Source: Salarchaeum japonicum_A (GTDB lineage: Archaea; Halobacteriota; Halobacteria; Halobacteriales; Halobacteriaceae). From it: DNA of 64,000 bases. The stretch spans positions 1,302,001 to 1,366,000 of the forward strand of contig NZ_JBNAMV010000004.1 in the NCBI RefSeq assembly GCF_049705945.1. Reading direction: 5' to 3'. The notes beneath the pieces were generated by a model. It did not search any database and was not told the DNA's origin. It saw only the letters and a list, made by a program, of their open reading frames with translations. This document shows positions 6,206 through 14,716 of this stretch, piece by piece. The position numbers were made by a program, and so were the translations under genes. Each line of letters starts with the position of its first letter. The stretch's first letter is position 1.

Positions 6206-8455
6206 GTGGAGTTCGCCCCAGTCGTCGCGTGGCTGGGGGTCGTCCTCGCACTCGCCGCCGCTGCCCTCCCCATCGCGGACCGAGTGTTCCGCGGGTTCTC
6301 CGACAGCGGCGCATCGCTCGCTCCGGCGACGGCCCTCGCCACCGTCACGGTCCTCGCGTACTGGCTCGGCCACCTCGCATACGGCCGCCTCGTCAGCATC
6401 GCCGCCGCCGGCGGCTTCGTCCTCGTCGGCGTCGCGCTCTGGGGGTGGCGTCGCCCCCGCCTCGACCGCGTCCGCCGCCCGCTCGCCGTGTTCCTCCTCG
6501 CGTTCACCTTCCTGGTGGTCGTGCGCGCGTACGACCCCGGAATCCATCCGGCGGGCGGCGAGAAGTTCCTCGACTTCGGCCTCCTGAACGCCATCCTGCG
6601 CGCCGACGTCCTCCCGCCCGAGGACGTGTGGTTCGCGGGCGAACGCCTCCGGTACTACTACGGCGCGCAGCTCGCGACCGCCACGCTCGTCCACCTCACC
6701 GGCGTCACGCCGAGCGTCGCGTACAACCTCGCGCTCGCCACGTTCTACGCCACGCTCGTCACCGGCGCGTTCGGCCTCGCGCGCGCCGCCGCCGCCAACG
6801 CCGGCTGGAACGGTACGCTCGCCGGCGGCCTCGCCGCCTTCCTCGTCGGCCTCGCCGGCACGCTCGCCACCCCCGTCCGCCTCGTCCTCGCGAACCTCGC
6901 GCCCGGGTTCGCGGCCGACCACGCCGCGTTCGCCTTCACCGGCATCCGCACCACGATTCCGAACGCCGTCGAATCGGTCGCCGCGGACTGGTCCTTCTGG
7001 CTCGGCCGCTACGTCATCGAGGGCACGCTCACCGTCTCGCCGTTCTGGGCGTATCTCAACGGCGACCTGCACGCGCACGTCGTCGCCGCGCCCTTCCTCG
7101 TCCTGGTCGCCGCACTCGCCTACACGGTGTTCCGAACGCGCGGCCGGGCCCGCCTCCTCCGCCTCGCCTGCCTCGGCGTCGCCGGCGGCTTCCTCACCCT
7201 CGTCAACACGTGGGGCCTCCCGACCACCATCGGCCTCGCGACGCTCGCGCTCGCGTTCTCCCCGCACACGCCCAGTCCCCGGCAGTTCGAATCCCCCGTC
7301 GCCGACGAACTCGCGCGGTACGCCGCCGCCGTCATCGGCGCGCTTTGCGTCGCCGCGCTCGCGGTCACGGTCGCCGCGCCCTTCCTCCTGTTCCACACGC
7401 CCGTCAACCGCGGCGTCGGCTTCCTCCCGCCCCGCACCGGCCTCGGCCCGCTCGTCCTCGCCTACGGCACCTTCCTCACGGCGTTCGCGCTCGCCGTCCG
7501 CCGATACGACCTCCCGCTCCCCAGCCCGCTCGCCGCGTTCGCGCTCGGCGTCCTCGCCGCTCTCGTCGCCGGCGCACTCCTCGCGTTCGACCTCGCGGCC
7601 GTCGCCGTCGTCGCCCCGCTCCTCGCTGTCGGCTGGTACGTCCTCCGCCGCCGCACGCCCGCGTTCTGGCTGGTGCTCCTCGTCGCCGGCGCGGGTCTCG
7701 TACTCGCGGTAGAGTTCGCGTACGCCCGCGTCTACCCGTTCAGCCCCGCCGTCCCCCGCTGGAACACCGTCTACAAGGTCTCGATGCAGGTCTGGGTGCT
7801 CTGGGGAATCGGTGCCGCCGTCGCCGCCACCGCCGTCCTCCAGCGAGCCGCCGCCCGCGTCAGCGACCGCGCGCCCTCGCTCCGCACCGCCCGCGCGCTC
7901 GCACCCGCCGCCGCCGTCGCCGTCGCTGTCCTCCTCGTCGGCGCCGCCGTCTTCCCCGCCGCGGCGCTCGCCCAACACCACGAACTCGCCGGCGACGACC
8001 CCAGCCTCGACGGCACCCGGTACGTCGAAACCACGCATCCCTACGAAGCCGACGCCATCGACTGGCTCGACAGCCACGTCGACGGCACGCCCGTCCTCCT
8101 CGCGAAACCCGGCCGCACCACCTACACCTGGGTCAACGCGCCGTCCAGCCTCACCGGCATCCCCACCGTCGCCGGCTGGACCCACGAGAAAGGCTACCGC
8201 GGCGCCGAGACCTACAACACCCGCGCCACCGACGCCGCCTACATGCTCGACGCCGACTGGGAGTCCGCAGCGCTCCTCCTCGACTACTACGACGTCCAGT
8301 ACGTCTACTACGGCCCGACCGAACGCGACGCCTACGGCCCCAGCATCTACGACAACCGCACCGGCGTCACCGTCGCCTACCAGAACGAAGAAGTCACCAT
8401 CTACGAAATCAACCCCGACGAAGCCTGCGAAGCCGTCCGCGACACCTGCCCTTGA
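6206..8455 (+). CDS. DUF2298 multi-pass membrane protein (YYY family)
   Basis: 749 residues from a GTG at 6206; the next residues form the first membrane helix. There are many hydrophobic segments up to about residue 585, then a soluble C-terminal part of about 150 residues. The family hallmark RYYYGAQL sits near residue 150, preceded by a conserved HPAGGEKFLDFGLLNA stretch. DUF2298 proteins are archaeal and bacterial membrane proteins of unknown function. The C-terminal pattern (YEADAIDWLDSH, then VQYVYYGPTERDAYG) recalls GT-C glycosyltransferases, which suggests lipid-linked sugar transfer; that is inference. It is transcribed alone. Confidence 0.85.
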   Translation: MEFAPVVAWLGVVLALAAAALPIADRVFRGFSDSGASLAPATALATVTVLAYWLGHLAYGRLVSIAAAGGFVLVGVALWGWRRPRLDRVRRPLAVFLLAFTFLVVVRAYDPGIHPAGGEKFLDFGLLNAILRADVLPPEDVWFAGERLRYYYGAQLATATLVHLTGVTPSVAYNLALATFYATLVTGAFGLARAAAANAGWNGTLAGGLAAFLVGLAGTLATPVRLVLANLAPGFAADHAAFAFTGIRTTIPNAVESVAADWSFWLGRYVIEGTLTVSPFWAYLNGDLHAHVVAAPFLVLVAALAYTVFRTRGRARLLRLACLGVAGGFLTLVNTWGLPTTIGLATLALAFSPHTPSPRQFESPVADELARYAAAVIGALCVAALAVTVAAPFLLFHTPVNRGVGFLPPRTGLGPLVLAYGTFLTAFALAVRRYDLPLPSPLAAFALGVLAALVAGALLAFDLAAVAVVAPLLAVGWYVLRRRTPAFWLVLLVAGAGLVLAVEFAYARVYPFSPAVPRWNTVYKVSMQVWVLWGIGAAVAATAVLQRAAARVSDRAPSLRTARALAPAAAVAVAVLLVGAAVFPAAALAQHHELAGDDPSLDGTRYVETTHPYEADAIDWLDSHVDGTPVLLAKPGRTTYTWVNAPSSLTGIPTVAGWTHEKGYRGAETYNTRATDAAYMLDADWESAALLLDYYDVQYVYYGPTERDAYGPSIYDNRTGVTVAYQNEEVTIYEINPDEACEAVRDTCP

Positions 8456-8495
8456 CCCGACTACTTCAGCAAAAGTGACTGTTCAGGCGAGTGAA

Positions 8496-8514
8496 TCGCG
8501 GCCTGCGGCCGCGA
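8496..8514. terminator. Hairpin between convergent genes
   Basis: TCGCGGCC, loop TGC, GGCCGCGA forms a perfect 8-bp stem in the 66-nt gap between the DUF2298 gene and the convergent radical SAM gene. It probably ends transcription from one or both sides, but there is no T-tract directly after it. Confidence 0.45.
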
Positions 8515-8521
8515 ACGCTCC

Positions 8522-9517
8522 CTACGCCAGCGGCGTCCGTTCGACGACTTGGCCGTCGTAGGTCGGGTACTGTTCGACGATTTCGCCGTCGTCCACGTCG
8601 CCGTCTTCGATCATCTCCTCCAGGAGCCACCAGGCGACCTCGACGTGGTCGGATTTCGCGGTGTAGAACTCGTCGGGGACGCCGAGGTCCTCGAAGCGCT
8701 CGCGGTCCGTGTACGTCTTCCCGTACACGAGCGTGCCGTCGTCGGTGACTTCGTCGAACTCGCGGCCGATGTTCTCGGCCATCCGCTTCAGGCGGTTGCG
8801 GTGCTGGGCGGCGTCCTTGAAGACGCTCGTGCAGAAGTACACCTTCTCGTGGCCCGCCATCTCCTCCAGAATCGCGTCCTTCGAACCGTCCACGGCGCTC
8901 ATGTGGCCTTCCTGGAGTTCGTAGCCCGCGTCCTGCATGCGCTCGTAGTTCCCCTGACTCATCTCGAACTCGTTCACGTTACAGAAGTCGGCCGCGCCCT
9001 CGTCGAGGAACTCCAGGAACTCCTCCTCGGCGCGGATGCCGGGAATCTCGAACGCGGGCGTAAGCCCTTCCTCGCGGGCGATGTAGAGGATGTCCTCCCA
9101 CTCGGTGCCGTGGAGGTCGCCCCACTGCTCGTACGGCGGGTGGAACCGAATCTCGTCCAGACCCGCTTCGCTGAGGCGGCGCATGTTCTCGCGGCCGCCC
9201 GTGATGCCCGTGTAGAGGTGCGTGTGGTGGTCCTCGCCGAACTCCTCCTTGAGCAGGCGGAGGTAGCGACACGTCTTGTCGAGCGCTTCCTGCGGTTCCC
9301 CGCCCGTGATGGACGTCCCGAGCGCGTCCATCTTCTTCGCCTCCTGGATGATTTCCTCGTCGTTCTCGACGGGACGCTCGTTCGCGTACGTCTGCGTGAC
9401 GTTCTTCCGGTTCTCCCCGAGCGGGCAGTAGAAGCAGTCGCGCTGGTCGCAGTACCCGTAGACGAACAGCACCATCTTCCCTCCTTTCGCGCACTGCTCA
9501 CAGCCCTTCGAGATCAT
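8522..9517 (-). CDS. Radical SAM protein, COG2108-like
   Basis: 331 residues. The cluster-binding cysteines are C23, C28 and C31 (CDQRDCFYC), a CX4CX2C spacing instead of the usual CX3CX2C. An extra CX2C pair lies at C6 and C9. SITGGEP near residue 92 is the SAM-contacting GGE motif. The rest follows a TIM-barrel pattern (HLYTGITGG, EIRFHPPYEQW, FEIPGI, FCNVNEFEMS). It resembles the uncharacterised archaeal COG2108 group related to pyruvate formate-lyase activating enzyme. The substrate is unknown. It stands alone, divergent from the DUF373 gene. Confidence 0.85.
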   Translation of the reverse strand: MISKGCEQCAKGGKMVLFVYGYCDQRDCFYCPLGENRKNVTQTYANERPVENDEEIIQEAKKMDALGTSITGGEPQEALDKTCRYLRLLKEEFGEDHHTHLYTGITGGRENMRRLSEAGLDEIRFHPPYEQWGDLHGTEWEDILYIAREEGLTPAFEIPGIRAEEEFLEFLDEGAADFCNVNEFEMSQGNYERMQDAGYELQEGHMSAVDGSKDAILEEMAGHEKVYFCTSVFKDAAQHRNRLKRMAENIGREFDEVTDDGTLVYGKTYTDRERFEDLGVPDEFYTAKSDHVEVAWWLLEEMIEDGDVDDGEIVEQYPTYDGQVVERTPLA

Positions 9518-9631
9518 TCGTTACCCACGTTACTGCGTGAAGCGTCAAAAGCCGTGCGCTCCCGGTTCGCGCGTGCCACCGCCTCCCGCGCTCCCGAAGG
9601 CCCTTAACCCTCTACGGTGTACCACTCGCTG

Positions 9632-10705
9632 ATGCTGCTCGTTCTCTGCGTCGACCTCGACGACGACCTCGGCCGGAAGACCGGGCTCGACACGCCCGTC
9701 GTCGGCCGGGACGCCGTGGAGGACGCCGCCGTCTCCCTCGCGACCGCCGACCCCGAGGACTCCGACGTGAACGTCCTCTTCGAGGGCGTCCACCTCTACG
9801 ACCGCCTCACCGCAGACGAGCGCGTGGAGGTCGCGGCCGTCACGGGCGTCGAGTCCGGCGGCGTCGCCGCGAACCGCGAGGTCGGCCGCGAGGTCGACGA
9901 AATCCTCGCCGGCCTCCAGACCGCCGAGCCCGTCCGCGCCATCGTCGTTACCGACGGCGCGCAAGACGAGTCCGTCGTCCCCGTCATCCGCTCGCGCGTC
10001 ACCATCGACGGCGTCCGCCGCGTCGTCGTCCGGCAAGCCCAGGACCTCGAATCCATGTACTACACCATCAAACAGGTCCTGAACGACCCCGAAACCCGGG
10101 GAACGCTCCTCGTTCCGCTCGGCGTGCTCCTCCTCATCTACCCCCTGACGGTGCTCGCAAACGCGGTCGGCCTCCCCGGGACCGTGCTCGGTCTCGCCTC
10201 CGCCGTGCTCGGCCTCTACGTCCTCTTCCGCGGCCTCGGCTTGGAGGACGCCGTGGACTCCGCGGTCGACCGCGCGCGCAACGTCCTCTACACCGGCCGC
10301 GTCACCATCATCACGTACGTCGTCGCCGCCGCCCTCCTCGCCGTCGGCGGCATGCAGGGCGTCACCCACCTCCAGACGGTCCGCGAATCGGTCGCCGACC
10401 CCGACGCCGCGACCATCGTCGCCGCCCTCCTCTTCGGCGCCGTCCGCTGGTTCGCCGCCGCCGGCCTCACCAGTAGCTTCGGCCAAATCACGGACGAGTA
10501 CCTCGCCGGTCGCTTCAAGTGGCGCTACCTCAACGCGCCGTTCTACGTGCTCGCCATCACCGCCGTCCTCCACACGCTCAGCGCGTACGTCCTCGGCTAC
10601 GTCACCCTCCCCGTGCTCGCGCTCGTGCTCACCGCCGGCACCCTCCTCAGCGTCGCCAGCACGCTCACGTTCGCCGTCATCGAGAGCCGCAGAAACCCCG
10701 CGTAA
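9632..10705 (+). CDS. DUF373 family membrane protein
   Basis: The ATG at 9632 is preferred over a GTG at 9617 because the family begins MLLVLCVDLDDDLGRKTG. That gives 357 residues. The N-terminal half is a soluble alpha/beta domain with VDLDDD, VTGVESGGVAANRE and IVVTDGAQDE. From about residue 160 there are around six membrane helices. DUF373 proteins are widespread in archaea with no assigned function; the Asp-rich start hints at metal or nucleotide binding. It converges on the prenyl synthase with a 15-nt gap. Confidence 0.85.
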   Translation: MLLVLCVDLDDDLGRKTGLDTPVVGRDAVEDAAVSLATADPEDSDVNVLFEGVHLYDRLTADERVEVAAVTGVESGGVAANREVGREVDEILAGLQTAEPVRAIVVTDGAQDESVVPVIRSRVTIDGVRRVVVRQAQDLESMYYTIKQVLNDPETRGTLLVPLGVLLLIYPLTVLANAVGLPGTVLGLASAVLGLYVLFRGLGLEDAVDSAVDRARNVLYTGRVTIITYVVAAALLAVGGMQGVTHLQTVRESVADPDAATIVAALLFGAVRWFAAAGLTSSFGQITDEYLAGRFKWRYLNAPFYVLAITAVLHTLSAYVLGYVTLPVLALVLTAGTLLSVASTLTFAVIESRRNPA

Positions 10706-10720
10706 CGGGTCGTAACGGGG

Positions 10721-11560
10721 TTAGCGCTCGCGTTCGACGACGAACTCCGCGAGCTCCTCGAGGTACTCGCGAGCGTCGCCGTCCACGAGGTCGAGGCTCT
10801 CCAGCGCCGCCCGCGCCTGCGCGCTCTCCGCCTCCGCGAGCGCGTTCACGTCCTCCACGGCACGGTCGGTCACCCGCACCACGGACGGCCGCTCCATCAC
10901 CTCGTCCTGGCCCGCGGGCTTCCCGAGCGCCGCCGTCTCCCCGGTCGCGTCCAGCACGTCGTCCCGAATCTGGAACGCCACGCCGACGTGCTCCGCGTAC
11001 TCCCCGACCGTCTCGACCGCGGTTTCGTCGGCGTCAGCCGCGATAGCGCCGAGCTCGGCCGCCGCGCGGAACAGCGCGCCCGTCTTCCGGCGCGCGAGCG
11101 TCATGTACTCCTCCTCCGTCTCCGGGCGGTCCACGAGCTCCATCGCCTCGCCCTCGCCGAGTTCCACCATCGCGTCCGCCACCGCGCTCATCGCGCGCGG
11201 GTCGTCGAACAGCGCGAACGCCTCGCCGAGCAAGCCGTCCGACGCGACCAGCGCCGGACCGTACCCGGACGCCGCCCACGCCGACGGCTCCCCCCGCCGC
11301 AGTTCGGAGCGGTCGATGATGTCGTCCACCACCAGCGACGCGTTGTGCACGAGTTCGATGCCGACCGCGAAGTCGAGCGCGTCCGCGGGGTCGCCGCCCA
11401 TCGCCTCACACACCAGTATCGTCAACGTCGGCCGCACCCGCTTCCCGCCCGCGAGCACCGCGTCCGCGAGCTGGTCCGAGAGCTCCACGGGGTCGACGCG
11501 CGCCACGACCTCAGCAAGCCGCTCCTCGACCCGCTCGCGACGCGCCTCGACGTACTCCAT
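10721..11560 (-). CDS. Polyprenyl (geranylgeranyl-type) diphosphate synthase
   Basis: 279 residues from ATG 11560 (a GTG two codons upstream is possible). Trans-prenyltransferase features are GGKRVRP near residue 40, the first aspartate motif VVDDIID near 75, RRGEPSAW, and the second aspartate motif RDDVLD near 195. The short spacing in the first motif is the form with only two residues between aspartates. It condenses isopentenyl diphosphate with allylic diphosphates for archaeal lipids, carotenoids or menaquinone. At about 280 residues it is shorter than typical haloarchaeal IdsA, so it may be a second paralog; chain length cannot be read. Confidence 0.85.
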   Translation of the reverse strand: MEYVEARRERVEERLAEVVARVDPVELSDQLADAVLAGGKRVRPTLTILVCEAMGGDPADALDFAVGIELVHNASLVVDDIIDRSELRRGEPSAWAASGYGPALVASDGLLGEAFALFDDPRAMSAVADAMVELGEGEAMELVDRPETEEEYMTLARRKTGALFRAAAELGAIAADADETAVETVGEYAEHVGVAFQIRDDVLDATGETAALGKPAGQDEVMERPSVVRVTDRAVEDVNALAEAESAQARAALESLDLVDGDAREYLEELAEFVVERER

Positions 11561-11642
11561 TACCACCTCGTCGGGGCTTCACGCATTTCACTCCCTCGGA
11601 ACGCCCCGTCAACGTTACGTGCCAGCGGCCGCCTCTCGACGT

Positions 11643-11939
11643 ATGGCCGCGCTCGTCGACCTCCTCAGGGAGGTGGTCCTTCACTTCGAACTCGTCTGTT
11701 ACACGCTCAGCACCACATTCGCCCTGCTCGCCTACCGCGAGTACCGCGGCACTCCCTGGGGCCGCGTCGTCGCCGCCGTCGCCGGCTTCTCCACCGTTCT
11801 CCTCGTGTGGACGTTCGGCAGTCAGTTCGTCGACGCCCTCGTGTTCAGCGCGCTCGCGTGGTTCGCCGCATCGCTCACCGTCGCGTACGCCGCCCTCCAG
11901 TACTACCGCATCGGCACCCAACAGGTGGTCGTCCGATGA
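11643..11939 (+). CDS. Small membrane protein, first gene of DUF7504-like operon
   Basis: 98 residues with about three membrane helices (FELVCYTLSTTFALLAYRE, VVAAVAGFSTVLLVWTFG, ALVFSALAWFAASLTVAYAA). Its stop overlaps the ATG of the next gene (ATGA at 11936-11939), so it heads a tight three-gene operon. I do not recognise the family beyond a haloarchaeal small membrane protein. It may form a complex with the next membrane protein. Confidence 0.65.
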   Translation: MAALVDLLREVVLHFELVCYTLSTTFALLAYREYRGTPWGRVVAAVAGFSTVLLVWTFGSQFVDALVFSALAWFAASLTVAYAALQYYRIGTQQVVVR

Positions 11940-12289
11940 CGGTCCTCGACACAGTCGCCCGCGTCCTCCTCGGCGTCGCAATCACCGTGTTCGTCGCCGC
12001 GAGCAGCGTCGGCATCTACGTCGGCATCCGGTACCGCGACACCCTCCACTACCGCGACGGCATCGAAGCCATCGGCTACGGCGTCCTCCTCTTCACCGCG
12101 TCCGCCGTCCTCCAAACCCTCCACTTCTGGGCGGGCGTCGGAACCGACCTCCTCGTCATCGCGTCCTACCTCGTCCACGCCCTCGCCGCGCTCGCGTTCG
12201 CCATCGGAACCTGGACCCTCGTCCGTGACACTTTCACCGCGGACCGCGACGACCGCTTTGCCGCCCTCGACGAGGCCACCGATGAGTGA
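11936..12289 (+). CDS. Membrane protein, second gene of DUF7504-like operon
   Basis: 117 residues with three to four membrane helices (VARVLLGVAITVFVAASSVGIYVGI, GIEAIGYGVLLFTASAVLQ, LLVIASYLVHALAALAFAIG) and a charged C-terminal tail. The length and helix pattern resemble small haloarchaeal membrane proteins found beside DUF7504 proteins (from memory). The 3' end overlaps the next gene by 8 nt. Function unknown. Confidence 0.65.
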   Translation: MTVLDTVARVLLGVAITVFVAASSVGIYVGIRYRDTLHYRDGIEAIGYGVLLFTASAVLQTLHFWAGVGTDLLVIASYLVHALAALAFAIGTWTLVRDTFTADRDDRFAALDEATDE

Positions 12290-12809
12290 CGACACACTGC
12301 TCGCCGGCGTCGAACCCGGCACCCAGCTCGTCGTCCCGCAACCCAGCCAGTCCGCCGACCTCCTCCCCATTCCCACCGACGGCACTCGCGTTCTCGTCGT
12401 CACGTACCGCGACACCCCGAACCGGCTCGAACGCCGCCTCCACGACCGCGACATCGACCCCGCCGCCGTCACCGTCATCCCCGTCACCGGAACCGACCTC
12501 GCGTACACCGGACCGCTCACCGTCATCGACCGCGTCGCCCCCAGCGACCTCACCGGCCTCGGCATCCGCCTCAGCACCGCCCTCGACGACCTCGACGCCG
12601 GCGACTGGCTGTACGTCCGCGGCCTCTCCGCCGCCCTCATGTACGTCACCCCCGACCGCCTCTACCGCTTCCTCGACTTCCTCACCCACGCCGCCCGCGC
12701 CCGCGACCTCCGCGCAGTCTACGAGTTCTACCGGCCCGCCCTCAGCGACACCGTCTACGCCCGCTTCCGCAGCCTCTTCGACGACGAACTCCAACTGGCT
12801 TCGGAGTAG
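12282..12809 (+). CDS. DUF7504-like (degenerate RecA/KaiC-type) protein
   Basis: 175 residues, starting at ATG 12282 inside the end of the previous gene. Alternating hydrophobic strands (GTRVLVVTYRDTPNRLERRL, AVTVIPVTGT, PLTVIDRV, WLYVRGLSAALMYV) and helices give an alpha/beta fold like the haloarchaeal DUF7504 family. There is no Walker A motif, so ATPase activity is unlikely. It is the cytosolic partner of two membrane proteins, which suggests a signalling or gene-control role; this is inference. Confidence 0.6.
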   Translation: MSDDTLLAGVEPGTQLVVPQPSQSADLLPIPTDGTRVLVVTYRDTPNRLERRLHDRDIDPAAVTVIPVTGTDLAYTGPLTVIDRVAPSDLTGLGIRLSTALDDLDAGDWLYVRGLSAALMYVTPDRLYRFLDFLTHAARARDLRAVYEFYRPALSDTVYARFRSLFDDELQLASE

Positions 12810-12847
12810 CGAAGCGGACCGCTCCTCGAAACTCAGAACGAAAAAGC

Positions 12848-12870
12848 CTGCTCTCACTGCGTTCGAGCAG
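12848..12870. terminator. Hairpin between convergent operon and etfBA
   Basis: CTGCTC and GAGCAG form a 6-bp stem around an 11-nt loop, and a second palindrome CGCGGCCGCG follows at 12879-12888. Both lie in the 89-nt gap between the DUF7504-like gene and the convergent etfA, so a bidirectional termination zone is likely. Confidence 0.4.
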
Positions 12871-12898
12871 CGAAGGCCCGCGGCCGCGAATGCTCGAC

Positions 12899-13870
12899 TT
12901 AGATGTCGGGTGCGTCGCCGCCGAATTCTTCGATGAGGGCGGGGACGACGTCGAAGAGGTCCCCGACGACGCCGTAATCTGCGATGTCGAAGATGGGGGC
13001 GTCGGGGTCGGTGTTCACGGCGATGATGGTCTCCGCGCCCTTCATCCCGGCGACGTGCTGCACCGCGCCGGAGATACCGATTGCGAGGTAGACCGTCGGC
13101 GTGACCTGTTTGCCGGACTGGCCGACTTGGCGGTTCTTCGGGAGCCAGCCGTTGTCCACGATGGGGCGGCTGGACGAGAGCGTCGCGTCCGTCGCATCCA
13201 CGAGCGCCTCGATGAGCGGGAGGTTCTCCTCCTCCTCGATACCGCGGCCGATGGAGACGAGGAACTCGGCCTCGCTGATGTCCACGTCGCCAGCGCCGAC
13301 CTCCTCGAACCCGGTCACGTCGGAGCGGATGGCGTCCTCGTCGAAGTCCACGTCGAACGCCGAGACGTCGGCGTCACCGACGCCCTCGGCGGCCGGCCAC
13401 TCGCCGCTCCGCACGGACACGGCGTACGGGCCCTCCGCGACTTCGATGGTCGTCTCGACCTTCGACCCGTACATCTCGCGGGTCGCCGTGAGACTCCCGT
13501 CGTACTCGACGCCGACCGCGTCGGAGACGTAGGGGAGGCCGAGCTTGTTCGCGATAGCGGGCGCGTAGTCGAGGCCGTTCACGCTGTTCGGGAGCACGAG
13601 GAACTCCGCGTCGAGCTCGCCGAACAGGGCTTCGGTCGCCTGCACGTACACGTCGTGGTTGAACTCCTCGCCGTAGTCGACGGTGTGGAGCTGGTCGACG
13701 CCCTCGCGGTTCAGCGCGTCCGCGAACTCCTCCGTACTCCCGCCGACGACGGCGACGTGAAGGTCGCCGCCCGTGGCGTCGGCGAGTTCGCGGCCCGCGG
13801 TCACGAGTTCGAAGGACACGTCGCGGAGGTCGCCGCGGCGGTGCTCGGCGACGGCGAGAACGTCGCTCAT
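12899..13870 (-). CDS. etfA: Electron transfer flavoprotein alpha subunit
   Basis: 323 residues. The C-terminal FAD domain is clear: SRPIVDNGWLPKNRQVGQSG, then YLAIGISGAVQHVAGM, then AVNTDPDAPIFDIADYG. The N-terminal half is the ETF alpha/beta domain. With EtfB it carries electrons from acyl-CoA or other dehydrogenases to the quinone pool. Its ATG overlaps the stop of etfB (ATGA at 13867-13870). No ETF-quinone oxidoreductase (FixC) is encoded nearby. Confidence 0.95.
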   Translation of the reverse strand: MSDVLAVAEHRRGDLRDVSFELVTAGRELADATGGDLHVAVVGGSTEEFADALNREGVDQLHTVDYGEEFNHDVYVQATEALFGELDAEFLVLPNSVNGLDYAPAIANKLGLPYVSDAVGVEYDGSLTATREMYGSKVETTIEVAEGPYAVSVRSGEWPAAEGVGDADVSAFDVDFDEDAIRSDVTGFEEVGAGDVDISEAEFLVSIGRGIEEEENLPLIEALVDATDATLSSSRPIVDNGWLPKNRQVGQSGKQVTPTVYLAIGISGAVQHVAGMKGAETIIAVNTDPDAPIFDIADYGVVGDLFDVVPALIEEFGGDAPDI

Positions 13871-14667
13871 CCGTCGACCACCCCCTTCTCGCGGAGCACG
13901 TCAGCCAACTGCGTGGCCTGCTCGCTCGCGTCGCCCTCGATGAACTGCGCGTCGCTCTCGCTCTCGGGCTCGTACATGTCGGTGAGTTCGAGCGCGCTGT
14001 CCGCGACGCTCGCGTCGAGACCGAGGTCGTCGAACGCCTTCGGCGCGATCTCCTTCGACTGCGCCTGCCGAATGCCGCGGAGGCTCGCGTACCGCGGTTC
14101 GTTGATACCGGTCTGGATGGTGAGTACGGCGGGGAGCTCCACGTCCGTGAGCTCCTCGACGCCGCCCTCGAGTTCGCGCCGGACCGACGCGACGCCCTCG
14201 TCGAGCACCGCCTCGGTGTCGAGCGCGTTCACGACCGCGGCCCACTCGAACCCGACTTCCTCGGCGAGCGCGACGCCCGTGCCGCCGAACGCGTCGTCGG
14301 CGGCCTGCACGCCTGAGAGCACGATGTCCGGGTCTTCCTCCTCGACCACCGCGGCGAGGATGTCGGCCTTCGCCTCGACGTCGAGGAGGTTCGTGTCCTC
14401 GAGCGCGTCGTCCCACACGCGGACCGCGCGGTCCGCGCCCTTCGCGAGCGCCATCCGAATCGTCTCCTCGGAGCGCTCGGGGCCGATAGTGACCGCGACG
14501 ACTTCTACGTCGTCGCCGGCCTCCTGTAGCTGGACGCCCTCTTCGACGGCGTAGTCGTCCCACTCGTTGAGGTCGTAGTCCAGGTAGGTCTCCTCGATCT
14601 CGCCGTTCGAGATCTCGAAGTCCTCCTCGACTTCAGCTACCTCTTTGACGGTGACGAGAACTTTCAT
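13867..14667 (-). CDS. etfB: Electron transfer flavoprotein beta subunit
   Basis: Start at ATG 14667 (MKVLVTVKEVAEVEEDFEI); a TTG two codons upstream is less likely. 266 residues with the ETF beta fold. Signature parts are LDYDLNEWDDYAVEEGVQL, VVAVTIGPERSEETIRMALAKGADRAV, GVQAADDAFGGTG and TIQTGINEPRYASLRGI. It forms the heterodimer with EtfA and holds AMP in family members. It is the first gene of the etfBA pair. Confidence 0.95.
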   Translation of the reverse strand: MKVLVTVKEVAEVEEDFEISNGEIEETYLDYDLNEWDDYAVEEGVQLQEAGDDVEVVAVTIGPERSEETIRMALAKGADRAVRVWDDALEDTNLLDVEAKADILAAVVEEEDPDIVLSGVQAADDAFGGTGVALAEEVGFEWAAVVNALDTEAVLDEGVASVRRELEGGVEELTDVELPAVLTIQTGINEPRYASLRGIRQAQSKEIAPKAFDDLGLDASVADSALELTDMYEPESESDAQFIEGDASEQATQLADVLREKGVVDG

Positions 14668-14716
14668 CGTCAATCACTGCTTTCGCATCGACGTAAACGC
14701 TTTCGAAACGCGTCGC

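Noticed and set aside
5987..8185. Very long minus-strand open frame (732 codons) opposite the DUF2298 gene
   Set aside because: It is Glu/Gly/Arg-rich, low complexity and fully antisense to a clear membrane protein; typical of G+C-rich DNA.
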